Notes: generated by a model not told the origin, from the letters alone. 17,816 nucleotides of DNA from Sulfurovum sp. (GCA_030622375.1 JAUXGC010000017.1:1-17816); one strand, 5' to 3'. Positions 8,056 through 16,010 are shown, counted from the stretch's first letter. Numbers and translations: made by a program.

Positions 8056-8079
8056 AGATAAAATCAATCGATTTTATCT
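8056..8079. repeat. Perfect 10-base-pair hairpin between membrane protein gene and dusB
   Basis: AGATAAAATC, a 4-base loop, then GATTTTATCT. On the minus strand the stop codon TAA of the upstream gene (8074-8076) lies inside the first arm. The stem is AT-rich and no T run follows, so it is not a standard intrinsic terminator. It may protect or process the operon mRNA, or tune dusB expression. Confidence 0.55.
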
Positions 8080-9105
8080 GCAAATAGTATTAATATCAAT
8101 CAAATCTTCAAGTTTAAACTTTTTATTCTCTTTTCTGAGTTCATACAGGGCTCTAAATTTAACAAAATCATCATCTTCTTCCTCGTCTAAGTATGATCCT
8201 ACTTTATCTAAAAGTTCATACTCAAACAGAAGATAAAGATAAGCATTTTGTGCTTTAGGATTTTCAAGTTGATAGCCCTTAAAAAGTGTTAAATTTTCAT
8301 CTGGTGTAAATTTTATTTTAGTTACTTCTGCAATTCTTAAAAAATCTTCACATGAAAAATTTAGTCCACTTACAAAATCATCAAGAATATCGATATTAAG
8401 TCCCATTTCATCTTCACTATTTACCCTACTTAGCATTATATTGAAATTTTTAGTATCAAAAACTTTAGCATATTTACGTGCTTTGTAAAATGTCTCTTTT
8501 TTTGCAAAATTCTCTAATGCTTGTTTTTTTACCATTTCAGAAAAGTTTGTTGAGGATTTCATAACTTCTTCAACAAATTCACTATCTGCCTCTAAACGGT
8601 TTAGTCTATTTTGTATAAGATGTGGATTGCCCTCATTAAAAACTTTAGACATTTTATGCTCTTTAAAGTCAACATATTCACCATTTTTAATTTTATTGAT
8701 AATATTTACTACTTTGGATAGTCTAGGATTAAGTCCTTCAACACTATCTAAAACACTTAAAGATGACTTTCCTAAAAGTATTGCTGAATCTCTAACTTCT
8801 CCCATAGCATATTTTTGCTTTTTTGGTTCATTTACCAGTGACCAGTAGAGAGCGTCATCTAATGTAGCTGCATCTCTTTGCCACTTTCTAAGCTTAAAAT
8901 AGCTTCTTAAACTATAAAAAAGCATATGAAAAACAGTAAAAGTTAATAAAAGTAGCATAGGCAATATAAGCCAAACTGCTACTGGAAAATTAAAGTTACT
9001 CCCCATAATCTCTACGAGATAATTGTCTGGATTAATTGTATGTACAAAAGCGCCAATAATAGCCATAAGCGTAAGTGAAGCAAAAATATATAAACCCAAT
9101 CTCAT
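8074..9105 (-). CDS. Two-helix membrane protein of unknown function (dksA-dusB operon)
   Basis: A 343-residue protein I cannot assign to a characterised family. Two hydrophobic segments lie near the N-terminus (about 3-23 and 39-66); the remaining 275 residues are soluble, mostly helical and charged, with an acidic EEEDDD patch near the C-terminus, and should be cytoplasmic. I chose the ATG at 9105 because GAAGGA lies six bases upstream and it begins just after the dksA stop; an in-frame start at 9168 would overlap dksA by about 50 bases and has no support. From memory, C. jejuni has a membrane protein gene at this same place between dksA and a dus gene, so this is probably a conserved Campylobacterota protein. 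Function unknown. Confidence 0.85.
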   Translation of the reverse strand: MRLGLYIFASLTLMAIIGAFVHTINPDNYLVEIMGSNFNFPVAVWLILPMLLLLTFTVFHMLFYSLRSYFKLRKWQRDAATLDDALYWSLVNEPKKQKYAMGEVRDSAILLGKSSLSVLDSVEGLNPRLSKVVNIINKIKNGEYVDFKEHKMSKVFNEGNPHLIQNRLNRLEADSEFVEEVMKSSTNFSEMVKKQALENFAKKETFYKARKYAKVFDTKNFNIMLSRVNSEDEMGLNIDILDDFVSGLNFSCEDFLRIAEVTKIKFTPDENLTLFKGYQLENPKAQNAYLYLLFEYELLDKVGSYLDEEEDDDFVKFRALYELRKENKKFKLEDLIDINTICR

Positions 9106-9115
9106 GTTATATCCT

Positions 9116-9481
9116 TCAGTTTTGTTCTTTTTCGTTAATCTCCCTACATGTAATACAGAAACGTGCAAAGTTCTTCACCTCTAAACGTGGCTTGCCTATA
9201 GGCTCTTCACACATTTCACAAATACCGTAAGTTCCATTTTTTATTTTATCCAAAGCAAGTTCAATTTCAGTTAATTTTTCACCTTGTTGTGCCAATATAG
9301 CACTATTAACAATGGTTTCTGCAGAGGCAGCCGCATAATCCCCTTCATCATTTAGCTCAAGACCTCTAATATTATCTAAATCTCGTGCTTTTCCATTAAG
9401 GTTTTTTTCTATTTGAACTCTTCTATCGAGTAATTTATTTTGAAAATACTCTAACTCTTTTTTTGTTAACATATTATGCAT
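9116..9481 (-). CDS. dksA: DksA/TraR-family RNA polymerase regulator
   Basis: A 121-residue zinc-finger transcription factor that binds the RNA polymerase secondary channel and, with ppGpp, adjusts rRNA and stress gene transcription. Four zinc ligands are present: C88, C91, C109 and C112. The coiled-coil tip has the functional D-x-x-D-x-A signature (D45, D48, A50), so it is probably a working DksA rather than a TraR-like relative. Two starts are possible: ATG at 9481, with AGGAA uncomfortably close, or ATG at 9472 (three residues shorter) with the site about 11 bases away; I kept the longer form, and the shorter is equally likely. It starts 4 bases after the rlmH stop and is followed after 10 bases by the membrane protein gene. 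Confidence 0.92.
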   Translation of the reverse strand: MHNMLTKKELEYFQNKLLDRRVQIEKNLNGKARDLDNIRGLELNDEGDYAAASAETIVNSAILAQQGEKLTEIELALDKIKNGTYGICEMCEEPIGKPRLEVKNFARFCITCREINEKEQN

Positions 9482-9485
9482 ATTC

Positions 9486-9947
9486 CTATTTGTGATATGG
9501 GTGGTTATTGTTAATTGTCAAACCTCTAAAAATTTGCTCCAATAAAACAACTTTCACCAATTTATGTGAAAGCGTTATTTTACCAAATGATATGGCATTA
9601 TTACATTTAAGCAAAAAATCCCTCTCAAGCCCGTGTGCACCGCCTATGAAGAAATTTACAGTCATGCTATCCTTAAGTAGTTTTGCAAAATCATAACTAT
9701 CTACCTCTTTTGAAGAGGGATCTAATGCTATATTTACACCACTATTTAAATATTTTTCCAATGCCTTTGTGTAAGATTTTTGAGATACTGAGGACGATAT
9801 ATCTTGTGCTTTAGATATCTCTTTGTCAAAAAGCTCAATCACTTCAACTTTTGCAAAAGGTTTTGCTATTTTCTTATAGTGTTCTATCAATCCATAGTAT
9901 AAATTATTTTTGCTTTTTTTATCTATTATGATGATATTAATTTTCAT
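9486..9947 (-). CDS. rlmH: 23S rRNA (pseudouridine-1915-N3)-methyltransferase
   Basis: RlmH methylates pseudouridine 1915 in helix 69 of 23S rRNA using S-adenosylmethionine; it is a small SPOUT-fold dimer. The 153-residue protein matches the family in length and shows LDPSSKE in the middle, FFIGGAHGLE (the SAM-binding glycine loop, about 99-108), LSHKL and the conserved C-terminus ending PYHK. Its ATG lies inside the last codons of mltB, an 11-base overlap, so translation is probably coupled. dksA begins 4 bases downstream. Ribosome modification, DksA and tRNA modification in one transcript suggests a growth-related operon. Confidence 0.95.
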   Translation of the reverse strand: MKINIIIIDKKSKNNLYYGLIEHYKKIAKPFAKVEVIELFDKEISKAQDISSSVSQKSYTKALEKYLNSGVNIALDPSSKEVDSYDFAKLLKDSMTVNFFIGGAHGLERDFLLKCNNAISFGKITLSHKLVKVVLLEQIFRGLTINNNHPYHK

Positions 9948-10950
9948 TTAGCTTCTCTCTTATTTTTACAGCTAATTGATGCACAGACATTGCATAATAA
10001 GCACTATGATTATAGCGAGTAATGACAAAAAAGTTTTTTGCGCCATACCAAAGTTCATCATACTTCTCTCTGTTAAGTTTTATAAGTCGTACTTCTCCAT
10101 TATAATCCCATTTATTAATTTTTGGCTCAATTCCTTTAAGTACTTTACGTTCATATGTATGTTTGTAACCTGTTTTGTACTTAGAGAACCTCTCACCTTT
10201 ATAACTTACTCTTGTAGCCACCTCTTCACCTTTACGCCACCTATTTTTTTTTAAATAGTTGGCTATGCTTGCTATGGCATCTTTAGGTTTTTGGAGGGTA
10301 ATACGACCGTCTTCATTAAAATCCACACCATAAGCTTCATAGTTGCTAGGCATAAACTGACCCAATCCTATGGCACCTGCGTAAGAACCATAAACATTTT
10401 TTGGGTTAAATTTTTCTGTTTTAGAGAGTTGAATAAACTTCATAAGTTCTTTGGTAAAAAATCTATTTCTTCTGTTTTTTTCAAAAGCTAGAGTGGTCAA
10501 TGTATCAAATACAGGATATTTTCCAACATTCCTGCCATAGGCAGACTCTATACCTATAATAGCTGCAATATACTCCATAGGCACACCGTACTTCTCTTCT
10601 ACTTTCTCAAATATTTCTTGATGCTTTTGCACAAAAGCTACACCTTGATTTACACGAGATATACTTATTTTGTTTTTCGAATAACGATCCCAAGCTCCAT
10701 ACTTTGGATAACGTTTTTTTAGGATTTCTATCTGTTTTGGAGTAAGTTTTTTCTTTGATTTGGGAAGAAAAGCACGAAGAGCTGAGTTTTGCACCTTCAC
10801 ATTTGCAAAAAGCTTTTCAAGATCTCCCTGCACAAAACCATGTTTTTCTATTAAACTATCCATAAGGGAGACAGTTTTTGGATTTTTTGTATAATCTTTA
10901 GCAGATACTATCAATGTTATTACAACCAATAATATCACTATTTTTTTCAT
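9937..10950 (-). CDS. mltB: Lytic murein transglycosylase B
   Basis: A 337-residue periplasmic enzyme that cleaves the MurNAc-GlcNAc bond in peptidoglycan. It has a short basic start and hydrophobic signal segment (about residues 2-17) with no obvious lipobox cysteine, so it is probably soluble rather than a lipoprotein. The catalytic glutamate lies in IIGIESAYGR (E135 in this numbering), and YAGAIGLGQFMPSNY (about 190-204) is the diagnostic SLT/MltB segment. The ATG at 10950 is preferred over the TTG one codon upstream because AGGA sits seven bases before it. This is the first gene of the operon that continues into rlmH, dksA, the membrane protein and dusB. A possible -10 box (TAAAAT, 10975-10980) precedes it. 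Confidence 0.92.
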   Translation of the reverse strand: MKKIVILLVVITLIVSAKDYTKNPKTVSLMDSLIEKHGFVQGDLEKLFANVKVQNSALRAFLPKSKKKLTPKQIEILKKRYPKYGAWDRYSKNKISISRVNQGVAFVQKHQEIFEKVEEKYGVPMEYIAAIIGIESAYGRNVGKYPVFDTLTTLAFEKNRRNRFFTKELMKFIQLSKTEKFNPKNVYGSYAGAIGLGQFMPSNYEAYGVDFNEDGRITLQKPKDAIASIANYLKKNRWRKGEEVATRVSYKGERFSKYKTGYKHTYERKVLKGIEPKINKWDYNGEVRLIKLNREKYDELWYGAKNFFVITRYNHSAYYAMSVHQLAVKIREKLNEN

Positions 10951-11075
10951 CAAACTATCCTAAATTTTTTTGATATTTTAGCCAAATAGATGTATCAAAA
11001 GTAAATGGATATTAGGGGAATAATCATTGCAACTATTTCTCTTGTAATTCAGAAGCTAGTCTTTCATAATTTATT

Positions 11076-11696
11076 TTATCCACTAATCATAAATGGCAAA
11101 ACAGAGAGCACTATAGGTAATGCCATCACTCTATTAAAATTTCTAATTGCACGTTGGCTCTTTAACCACCCATTAAGTAATACTCCACCCAATGTCCAAG
11201 AGTGTGTGGAAAACACTCCCACTACCAAATATACAAAAGCTACAATAGTTACCTGATACAACACATACTCACTCTGTGTAGTAAAAGAAGATATAGCAGT
11301 CACTGCCATAATCCATGCTTTAGGATTTACCCATTGAAAAAGTGCAGCTTGTAAGAATGTAAATGGTTTATCTTTTGTGTATCTCTCTGTATCCATACTG
11401 CCTTGTGTATTGGCAATATGCCATGCCATCCACAACAAATAAACTATACCTACAACTTTTAAAACTTTATACACCATTGGATAATACTCTAGCACAGCTC
11501 CTATGCCAAAGCCAACAGCCAAAACCATGACAGGAAAACCCATAGCCACACCAAAAATATGTGCAAGTGTGCGCTTGTACCCAAAGGTAAGCCCAGACGA
11601 GAGGAGCATCAAATTATTTGGTCCTGGAGTAAATGCTGTAGCTACTGCAAAAGAGATGACAGAGAGTAGCATCGTATAACTATATATATCTTGCAT
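11076..11696 (-). CDS. LysE/RhtB-family amino acid exporter
   Basis: A 206-residue integral membrane protein with about six hydrophobic segments, typical length for the LysE/RhtB superfamily, which exports amino acids such as lysine, threonine or homoserine lactones. Family motifs are TPGPNNLML (23-31), a glycine-rich segment near 49-69, and QWVNPKAW (121-128). Substrate cannot be inferred. The ATG at 11696 is nine bases after the stop of a tiny DUF2164-like gene and has GGAG further upstream, so the two are probably translated in turn. The C-terminus ends at FMISG. Downstream lie 125 bases before mltB in which I see no gene or clear terminator. Confidence 0.88.
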   Translation of the reverse strand: MQDIYSYTMLLSVISFAVATAFTPGPNNLMLLSSGLTFGYKRTLAHIFGVAMGFPVMVLAVGFGIGAVLEYYPMVYKVLKVVGIVYLLWMAWHIANTQGSMDTERYTKDKPFTFLQAALFQWVNPKAWIMAVTAISSFTTQSEYVLYQVTIVAFVYLVVGVFSTHSWTLGGVLLNGWLKSQRAIRNFNRVMALPIVLSVLPFMISG

Positions 11697-11705
11697 ATAT
11701 GTCTA

Positions 11706-11849
11706 CTATCTCCTCTCTTTAGAAAAAAAATCAAGTAAAAATTCAGCATCAAACTGCCCTATCTCATAGTCAAGCTCTTGATCAAGATAAGATTTTATTT
11801 TTTGTAATAAAACTACTTTTTCATCGGCTGTAAATTCTATCTCTGACAT
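11706..11849 (-). CDS. Short DUF2164-like protein (47 residues)
   Basis: The minus strand from the ATG at 11849 encodes 47 residues beginning MSEIEFTADEKVVLLQKI and containing DQELDYEIGQFDAEFLLDFF, which I recognise as the core of the DUF2164 family (small proteins of unknown function, usually about 80 residues). AAGGA lies five bases before the ATG. The frame ends in tandem stops (TAG TAG) straight after FFSKERR, where family members normally continue with an IGP-containing helix, so the C-terminal third is missing. It is either a naturally short form or a decayed gene. It sits directly in front of the LysE gene and could serve as its leader. Confidence 0.62.
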   Translation of the reverse strand: MSEIEFTADEKVVLLQKIKSYLDQELDYEIGQFDAEFLLDFFSKERR

Positions 11850-11930
11850 TTTAATCCTTCATAGTTTTAATCTTGTACTAGAATTTTTGGTCTAACTGTT
11901 GTCTATATCCACTTTAGATTTAAATTTGGG

Positions 11931-12725
11931 CTACTTTGCCTGAAGCAATACTTTAAGTTCTTGGATGTCGTTACGTAAGTTTAGAATCTCTTGTTGCATT
12001 GCATCATCACTATTGTGTATCTCTTGAACGATAGCTTCTTCTTCCCCTGCAGTCATCTCATTCATGGCATCTACTACAATGGCGATGATAAGATTGACAA
12101 TAATAAATGTAGACACAAAGATAAACGGTACAAAAAATACCCAAGCCAAGGGATAAGCTTCCATAATAGGACGTACGATACCCATAGACCAAGACTCTAA
12201 TGTCATAATCTGAAAGAGTGTATAAAAAGAGTCTCCAAGTGTTCCAAACCATTGAGGAAATGCTTCACCATACAGTTGTGTGGACATAATGGCAAAAATA
12301 TAAAAGAAAAGTGTCAAAAGTGCGGCAATAGCCCCAATGCCAGGTATAACGCTAAGCAGTGCTACAACAATCTTTTTCATCTGTGGCACAACGGTAATGA
12401 GTCTAAAGAGTCTAAGTACGCGTAACACTCTAAATATCTCAAATCCAGCACTTGCAGGAACTAAAGAGATAGCAACTATCGTAAAGTCAAATATTGACCA
12501 AGAGTCTTTAAAAAATGATGTTTTATGGACATAAATTCTTAAAATGATTTCTATGGTAAAAATACTGATAACAAAAGTATTGAAAAGTGTAAAAAAAGTA
12601 CCATATTCCAAAGCTAAAGATTTTGAAGTTTCAATTCCCATCGTGATACCATTGAGGACGATAAGTCCCATGATAAAGTTTTGAAATTTGCTACTCTCAA
12701 CCAATGTATGTATTGTTTGTTTCAT
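11931..12725 (-). CDS. Bacterial voltage-gated sodium channel (NavAb-like)
   Basis: A 264-residue one-domain, six-helix channel that would assemble as a homotetramer. S4 carries the voltage-sensing arginines R99, R102, R105 and R108 in the [11 protein letters not shown] repeat, followed by the S4-S5 linker. The pore has selectivity filter TLESWS (175-180), with the E177 ring of the sodium-selective BacNav family. From memory, these positions are the same numbers as in Arcobacter butzleri NavAb, and long stretches such as ITMGIETSK and [15 protein letters not shown] agree or nearly agree. The intracellular gate position 217 is Val here and Ile in NavAb as I recall it. The last 35 residues form the expected acidic neck and coiled coil. 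AGAAGGA precedes the ATG, 11 bases after the ArsC/Spx-like gene. Confidence 0.95.
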   Translation of the reverse strand: MKQTIHTLVESSKFQNFIMGLIVLNGITMGIETSKSLALEYGTFFTLFNTFVISIFTIEIILRIYVHKTSFFKDSWSIFDFTIVAISLVPASAGFEIFRVLRVLRLFRLITVVPQMKKIVVALLSVIPGIGAIAALLTLFFYIFAIMSTQLYGEAFPQWFGTLGDSFYTLFQIMTLESWSMGIVRPIMEAYPLAWVFFVPFIFVSTFIIVNLIIAIVVDAMNEMTAGEEEAIVQEIHNSDDAMQQEILNLRNDIQELKVLLQAK

Positions 12726-12736
12726 ACTGTTCCTTC

Positions 12737-13078
12737 TTATAAAAATGTTTCTTTATAGACTTCTTCATCGTAAGTCACATGCACTTTATCATCACCATAC
12801 TCTATGACAGGGCGTTTTAGTAGGTAGTTTTCTTTTGCCATCCATGCTATTTTGCCTTCATCATCAAGACCTAGTTCTTTGAGTCCTAAGTCACGGTATT
12901 TCTTACCCTTGTTATTGAACAGTATATTAATATCTACTTGTTTTAGCCATTCACGTATTTTAGTTTCATCTACAGACTCTACTTTATAATCTACAAAGTC
13001 AAAATCTATACCATTGTCTTTCATAAACTTTCTTGCTTTACCGACTGTTGAACAGGTTTTTATACCGTATATTGTCAT
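12737..13078 (-). CDS. ArsC/Spx-like thioredoxin-fold protein
   Basis: A 113-residue protein of the ArsC/Spx/YffB family. The active-site loop [12 protein letters not shown] has a single cysteine, C9 (CSTV, not the CxxC of Spx), and later conserved points are [10 protein letters not shown] (55-64) and KRPVIE with R89-P90. Family members are glutathione- or thioredoxin-linked reductases or RNA polymerase-binding regulators; the single-Cys form near YffB is of unclear function, and there are no ars genes nearby, so I avoid calling it arsenate reductase. The ATG at 13078 has AGGGT upstream. It is the first gene of a two-gene unit with the sodium channel and diverges from hrpB. Confidence 0.85.
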   Translation of the reverse strand: MTIYGIKTCSTVGKARKFMKDNGIDFDFVDYKVESVDETKIREWLKQVDINILFNNKGKKYRDLGLKELGLDDEGKIAWMAKENYLLKRPVIEYGDDKVHVTYDEEVYKETFL

Positions 13079-13104
13079 TTTATACCCTAGATTAAATTTT
13101 TCGC

Positions 13105-13110
13105 ATTATA
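13105..13110 (-). promoter_or_regulatory. -10 box for the ArsC/Spx-like and channel genes
   Basis: TATAAT on the minus strand; predicted start near 13098, about 20 bases before the ATG at 13078, leaving room for the AGGGT ribosome site. Its -35 zone lies over the hrpB -10 box, so the two promoters overlap. Confidence 0.6.
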
Positions 13111-13123
13111 ACCAAATTATAGC

Positions 13124-13129
13124 TATAAT
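13124..13129 (+). promoter_or_regulatory. -10 box for hrpB, implying a leaderless mRNA
   Basis: TATAAT on the plus strand ends six bases before the hrpB ATG at 13136. Transcription starting about seven bases downstream would begin at or next to the A of the ATG. No ribosome-binding sequence is present between the box and the start (ACGGCC). Confidence 0.6.
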
Positions 13130-13135
13130 ACGGCC

Positions 13136-15625
13136 ATGAAAACCCTACCCATAAACCAAGTCTTACCCGAAGTCAAAGAAAAACTTTTAACCAATGCTAG
13201 ACTCGTACTTCAAGCACCACCAGGTGCAGGTAAGACTACGGCTTTACCTTTAGCCCTACTAGATGAGCCATGGTTAAAAGGCAAGAAAATTATCATGCTA
13301 GAGCCTCGTCGTTTGGCTGTACGTACTTCAGCGGCACGTATGGCAGAGTTACTGGATGAAAAGGTAGGAGAGACCATTGGATATCAGGTAAAGATGGACT
13401 CAGTGCAAAGCAAACAAACACGCATACTCATAGTCACAGAAGGCATACTTACACGCAAACTGCAAAGTGACCCTAGTTTAGAAGACGTAGCCCTTATCAT
13501 CTTCGATGAGTTTCATGAGCGTTCACTGCATGCAGATTTGTCTTTGGCTTTAGCACTTGAATCACAGTCTCTGTTACGTGAAGATTTAAAGATACTCGTG
13601 ATGTCTGCTACCCTTAACACTACTGGTATCTCTAAGGTACTGAATGATGCACCCATCATCACTTCACAAGGAAGAGCCTACCCTGTAGAGTCCATATTTT
13701 TACCCATTGGTACCACACAACCTACAAAAAAAGAACTCCCGACTTACGTACACAGACTCATAGTTAAACTACTCAATACAAAAGAGGGAAACATCCTTGT
13801 GTTTCTCTCAGGTATAAGGGAAATAAAAAGTGTTGAAAAACTCCTTAATGAAAGTACCTTAAAAGATGTCTACATATCTACACTCTACGGAAATCTAAGT
13901 AAAGAAGCTCAAGACAGAGCCATAAAAGCACCACCAAAAGGCACAAAAAAAGTAGTGCTTAGTACCAATATCGCTCAAACTTCACTGACCATAGAGGGCA
14001 TCAAGATAGTCATAGACTCAGGTCTTCACAATATCTCTGTCTTTAGCCCTTTCTCGGGCATGAACAAACTTGAAAACACCTTTATTTCCCAAGACTCTGC
14101 CACACAAAGAGCAGGACGAGCAGGAAGAATGTCATCTGGCATTGCCTACCACCTTTGGCATAAGTCCAAAATACTGATAAAACATGACATACCTGAAATT
14201 CTCTCGTGCGACTTAAGCCAACTCATGCTAGAACTAGCCTTATGGGGAAATGATGACATAAGCCAAATGTCATGGATGGACTTACCTTCCTCCATAGCAC
14301 TACACCACGCAAGAACACTTTTACAAGACTTAGGTGCTTTAAATAAATATGGTAGCATAACCCCACACGGCAAAGCCATGGCGAAATACCCCATGCACCC
14401 AAGACTTGCACACATGATGCTAAAATCAAAAGAGTTAAACCTTAGCTATGAAGCTTCACTTTTGGCAGTGCTCATCAGTGAAAAAGACATCTACCGCAAT
14501 ACCTTTGGCTCTTCAGACTTACGGGAACGTGTCTCCGTGCTACATGATGTACGTATGCAAAACAACATCAATACTCAGTACATCAACCTCAAACAATGCC
14601 AGTATCTACTTAAAAATGCCAAACGCATAGAAAAAGCACAAAACACTAGCATAAACTTAGAACTTCTAGGTGTACTACTGGCTTTTGCTTACCCAGACCG
14701 CATAGCCAAACTACGCAATGACAAAAGCTCTACATACCTACTAGCCAATGCCAAAGGTGCCGTCTTGCACCAACAAGACGAGCTTTTCAATACTGGATTT
14801 TTAGTCATTTCAGACCTAGATGCACGCAATACCAATGCGACCATCTACAAAACCATAGCCATCTCCCATACACAGATAGAAGAGTATTTGAGCGAACAGC
14901 TTGTCGTACAAGAAGATATAAGTTGGAATGAAGAGCAAGAGCGTGTAGAAGCCCGTAAAATTACAAAACTTGGTGCCATAACACTAAAAAGCATAGCTCT
15001 AAAAAGCCCCTCATCAGAAAAAGTATCCGAAGTACTCATAGAAGAACTAGGGGAGTTAGGATTAGAGGCATTAACATGGAGTAGAGAAGCGTTAGCTTTA
15101 CGACAACGTGTAGTTTTTACCAAACATCACGGCTCAGCCCTCCCTGACTTTTCAGATGAGTACTTACTAGAGAACTTAGATGAATGGTTAGCACCCTACC
15201 TAGGCAATATTAATTCACTAAAAGCCTGTAAAGGTCTAAACCTATATAACATATTACTAGGCTTGCTGAGCTTCCAACAAACCCAAGACCTAGACACACA
15301 AGCTCCTGCCAAACTAAAAGTAGCATCGGGTTCACACATAACCATAGACTACAGCAACCCAGAACAACCCATCTTAGCAGTACGTCTCCAAGAGATGTTT
15401 GGCACACAAGAGACACCCACCGTACTAAACGGAAAAGTAAAACTCATGCTGCACCTACTATCCCCAGCCTCCCGTCCCATGCAAATGACAAAAGACTTAG
15501 AAAGCTTTTGGGCAAATACTTATGATGAAGTGAAGAAAGAATTGAGAGGGAAGTATAAGAAGCACTATTGGCCTGATGATCCTTTGGAGGCGGAGGCTAC
15601 GAGTAAGACTAAGAAGTGGATGTAG
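13136..15625 (+). CDS. hrpB: ATP-dependent helicase HrpB (DEAH/DExH family)
   Basis: An 829-residue DExH-box helicase of the HrpB family, normal in length. It begins with the family's usual LPINQVLPEV-type start, then Walker A PPGAGKTT (28-35), the Walker B box DEFH (124-127; DEFH instead of DEAH), SAT (157-159), and the motif VI segment QRAGRAGR (about 324-331). The C-terminal half has the HrpB-specific domain with LPDFSDEYLLENLDEWL near 664-680. The substrate in most bacteria is unclear; HrpB is thought to act on RNA. The start is fixed by the match to the family N-terminus although it has no ribosome site. The coding strand is visibly C-richer than that of the minus-strand genes. Nothing clear, including a terminator, is seen in the 103 bases after it. 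Confidence 0.95.
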   Translation: MKTLPINQVLPEVKEKLLTNARLVLQAPPGAGKTTALPLALLDEPWLKGKKIIMLEPRRLAVRTSAARMAELLDEKVGETIGYQVKMDSVQSKQTRILIVTEGILTRKLQSDPSLEDVALIIFDEFHERSLHADLSLALALESQSLLREDLKILVMSATLNTTGISKVLNDAPIITSQGRAYPVESIFLPIGTTQPTKKELPTYVHRLIVKLLNTKEGNILVFLSGIREIKSVEKLLNESTLKDVYISTLYGNLSKEAQDRAIKAPPKGTKKVVLSTNIAQTSLTIEGIKIVIDSGLHNISVFSPFSGMNKLENTFISQDSATQRAGRAGRMSSGIAYHLWHKSKILIKHDIPEILSCDLSQLMLELALWGNDDISQMSWMDLPSSIALHHARTLLQDLGALNKYGSITPHGKAMAKYPMHPRLAHMMLKSKELNLSYEASLLAVLISEKDIYRNTFGSSDLRERVSVLHDVRMQNNINTQYINLKQCQYLLKNAKRIEKAQNTSINLELLGVLLAFAYPDRIAKLRNDKSSTYLLANAKGAVLHQQDELFNTGFLVISDLDARNTNATIYKTIAISHTQIEEYLSEQLVVQEDISWNEEQERVEARKITKLGAITLKSIALKSPSSEKVSEVLIEELGELGLEALTWSREALALRQRVVFTKHHGSALPDFSDEYLLENLDEWLAPYLGNINSLKACKGLNLYNILLGLLSFQQTQDLDTQAPAKLKVASGSHITIDYSNPEQPILAVRLQEMFGTQETPTVLNGKVKLMLHLLSPASRPMQMTKDLESFWANTYDEVKKELRGKYKKHYWPDDPLEAEATSKTKKWM

Positions 15626-15728
15626 GTTTCTCATCAAGATTACAAAATTTCAGAAACAAAAATGATAGATTTAATTTTATGGCAAACAAGATAATAGCGT
15701 ATTTCTAAAAAATTAATATTGAACAAGA

Positions 15729-16010
15729 TTAAATTACCTTCAACCTAACACCACATGCATCCAAAACCTTAATAATAGTCTCAAACTTAGGCTTTGTCCC
15801 TTCTTGGAATGTTTTATAAAGACTCTCTCTACCCAAGCCTGTTTTCTTGGCTATCTCAGTCATACCTTTGACTCTAGCTATATACCCAAGAGCTACAAGA
15901 AGTTCATTGGTATCACCATCTGCAAGTACTTGTGATAGATATTCACCTATAGCCTCTCTACTATCTAGATAATCAGTTATATCAAAATCAGTCAATGTAT
16001 TATTTTCCAT
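15729..16010 (-). CDS. HigA-type antitoxin (putative addiction module antidote)
   Basis: A 93-residue protein of the COG3636-type antidote family, partner of RelE/HigB-like toxins. The N-terminal 30 residues carry the DITDYLDSREAIGEYL segment; the C-terminal half is a helix-turn-helix (IAKKTGLGRESLYKTF, 54-69) that would bind the operon's own promoter. The ATG at 16010 overlaps the toxin end by 11 bases and has AGGAG seven bases upstream inside the toxin gene, giving it strong independent initiation, as expected when antitoxin must be in excess. Toxin-first order is the HigBA arrangement. Confidence 0.92.
   Translation of the reverse strand: MENNTLTDFDITDYLDSREAIGEYLSQVLADGDTNELLVALGYIARVKGMTEIAKKTGLGRESLYKTFQEGTKPKFETIIKVLDACGVRLKVI

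Noticed and set aside
9106..9168. N-terminal extension of the unknown membrane protein into dksA
   Set aside because: It would overlap the dksA zinc-finger end by about 50 bases and lacks a ribosome site, while the ATG at 9105 has GAAGGA at good distance.
11760..11800. TTGATCAAG segment as another FNR site
   Set aside because: The second half-site does not match ATCAA at the required N4 spacing and it lies inside the small DUF2164-like gene.
12737..13078. Arsenate reductase call for the ArsC-like gene
   Set aside because: No arsenic resistance genes nearby and only the general ArsC/Spx fold motifs are seen; the single-cysteine YffB-like group is not shown to reduce arsenate.
14146..14429. 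Minus-strand open frames inside hrpB
   Set aside because: hrpB has all helicase motifs in frame; these are shadows caused by low stop density in the C-rich strand.
15629..15660. GTTTCT...AGAAAC inverted repeat after hrpB as an intrinsic terminator
   Set aside because: Six-base arms with a loop of about 20 bases, and no T run after it on either useful side.
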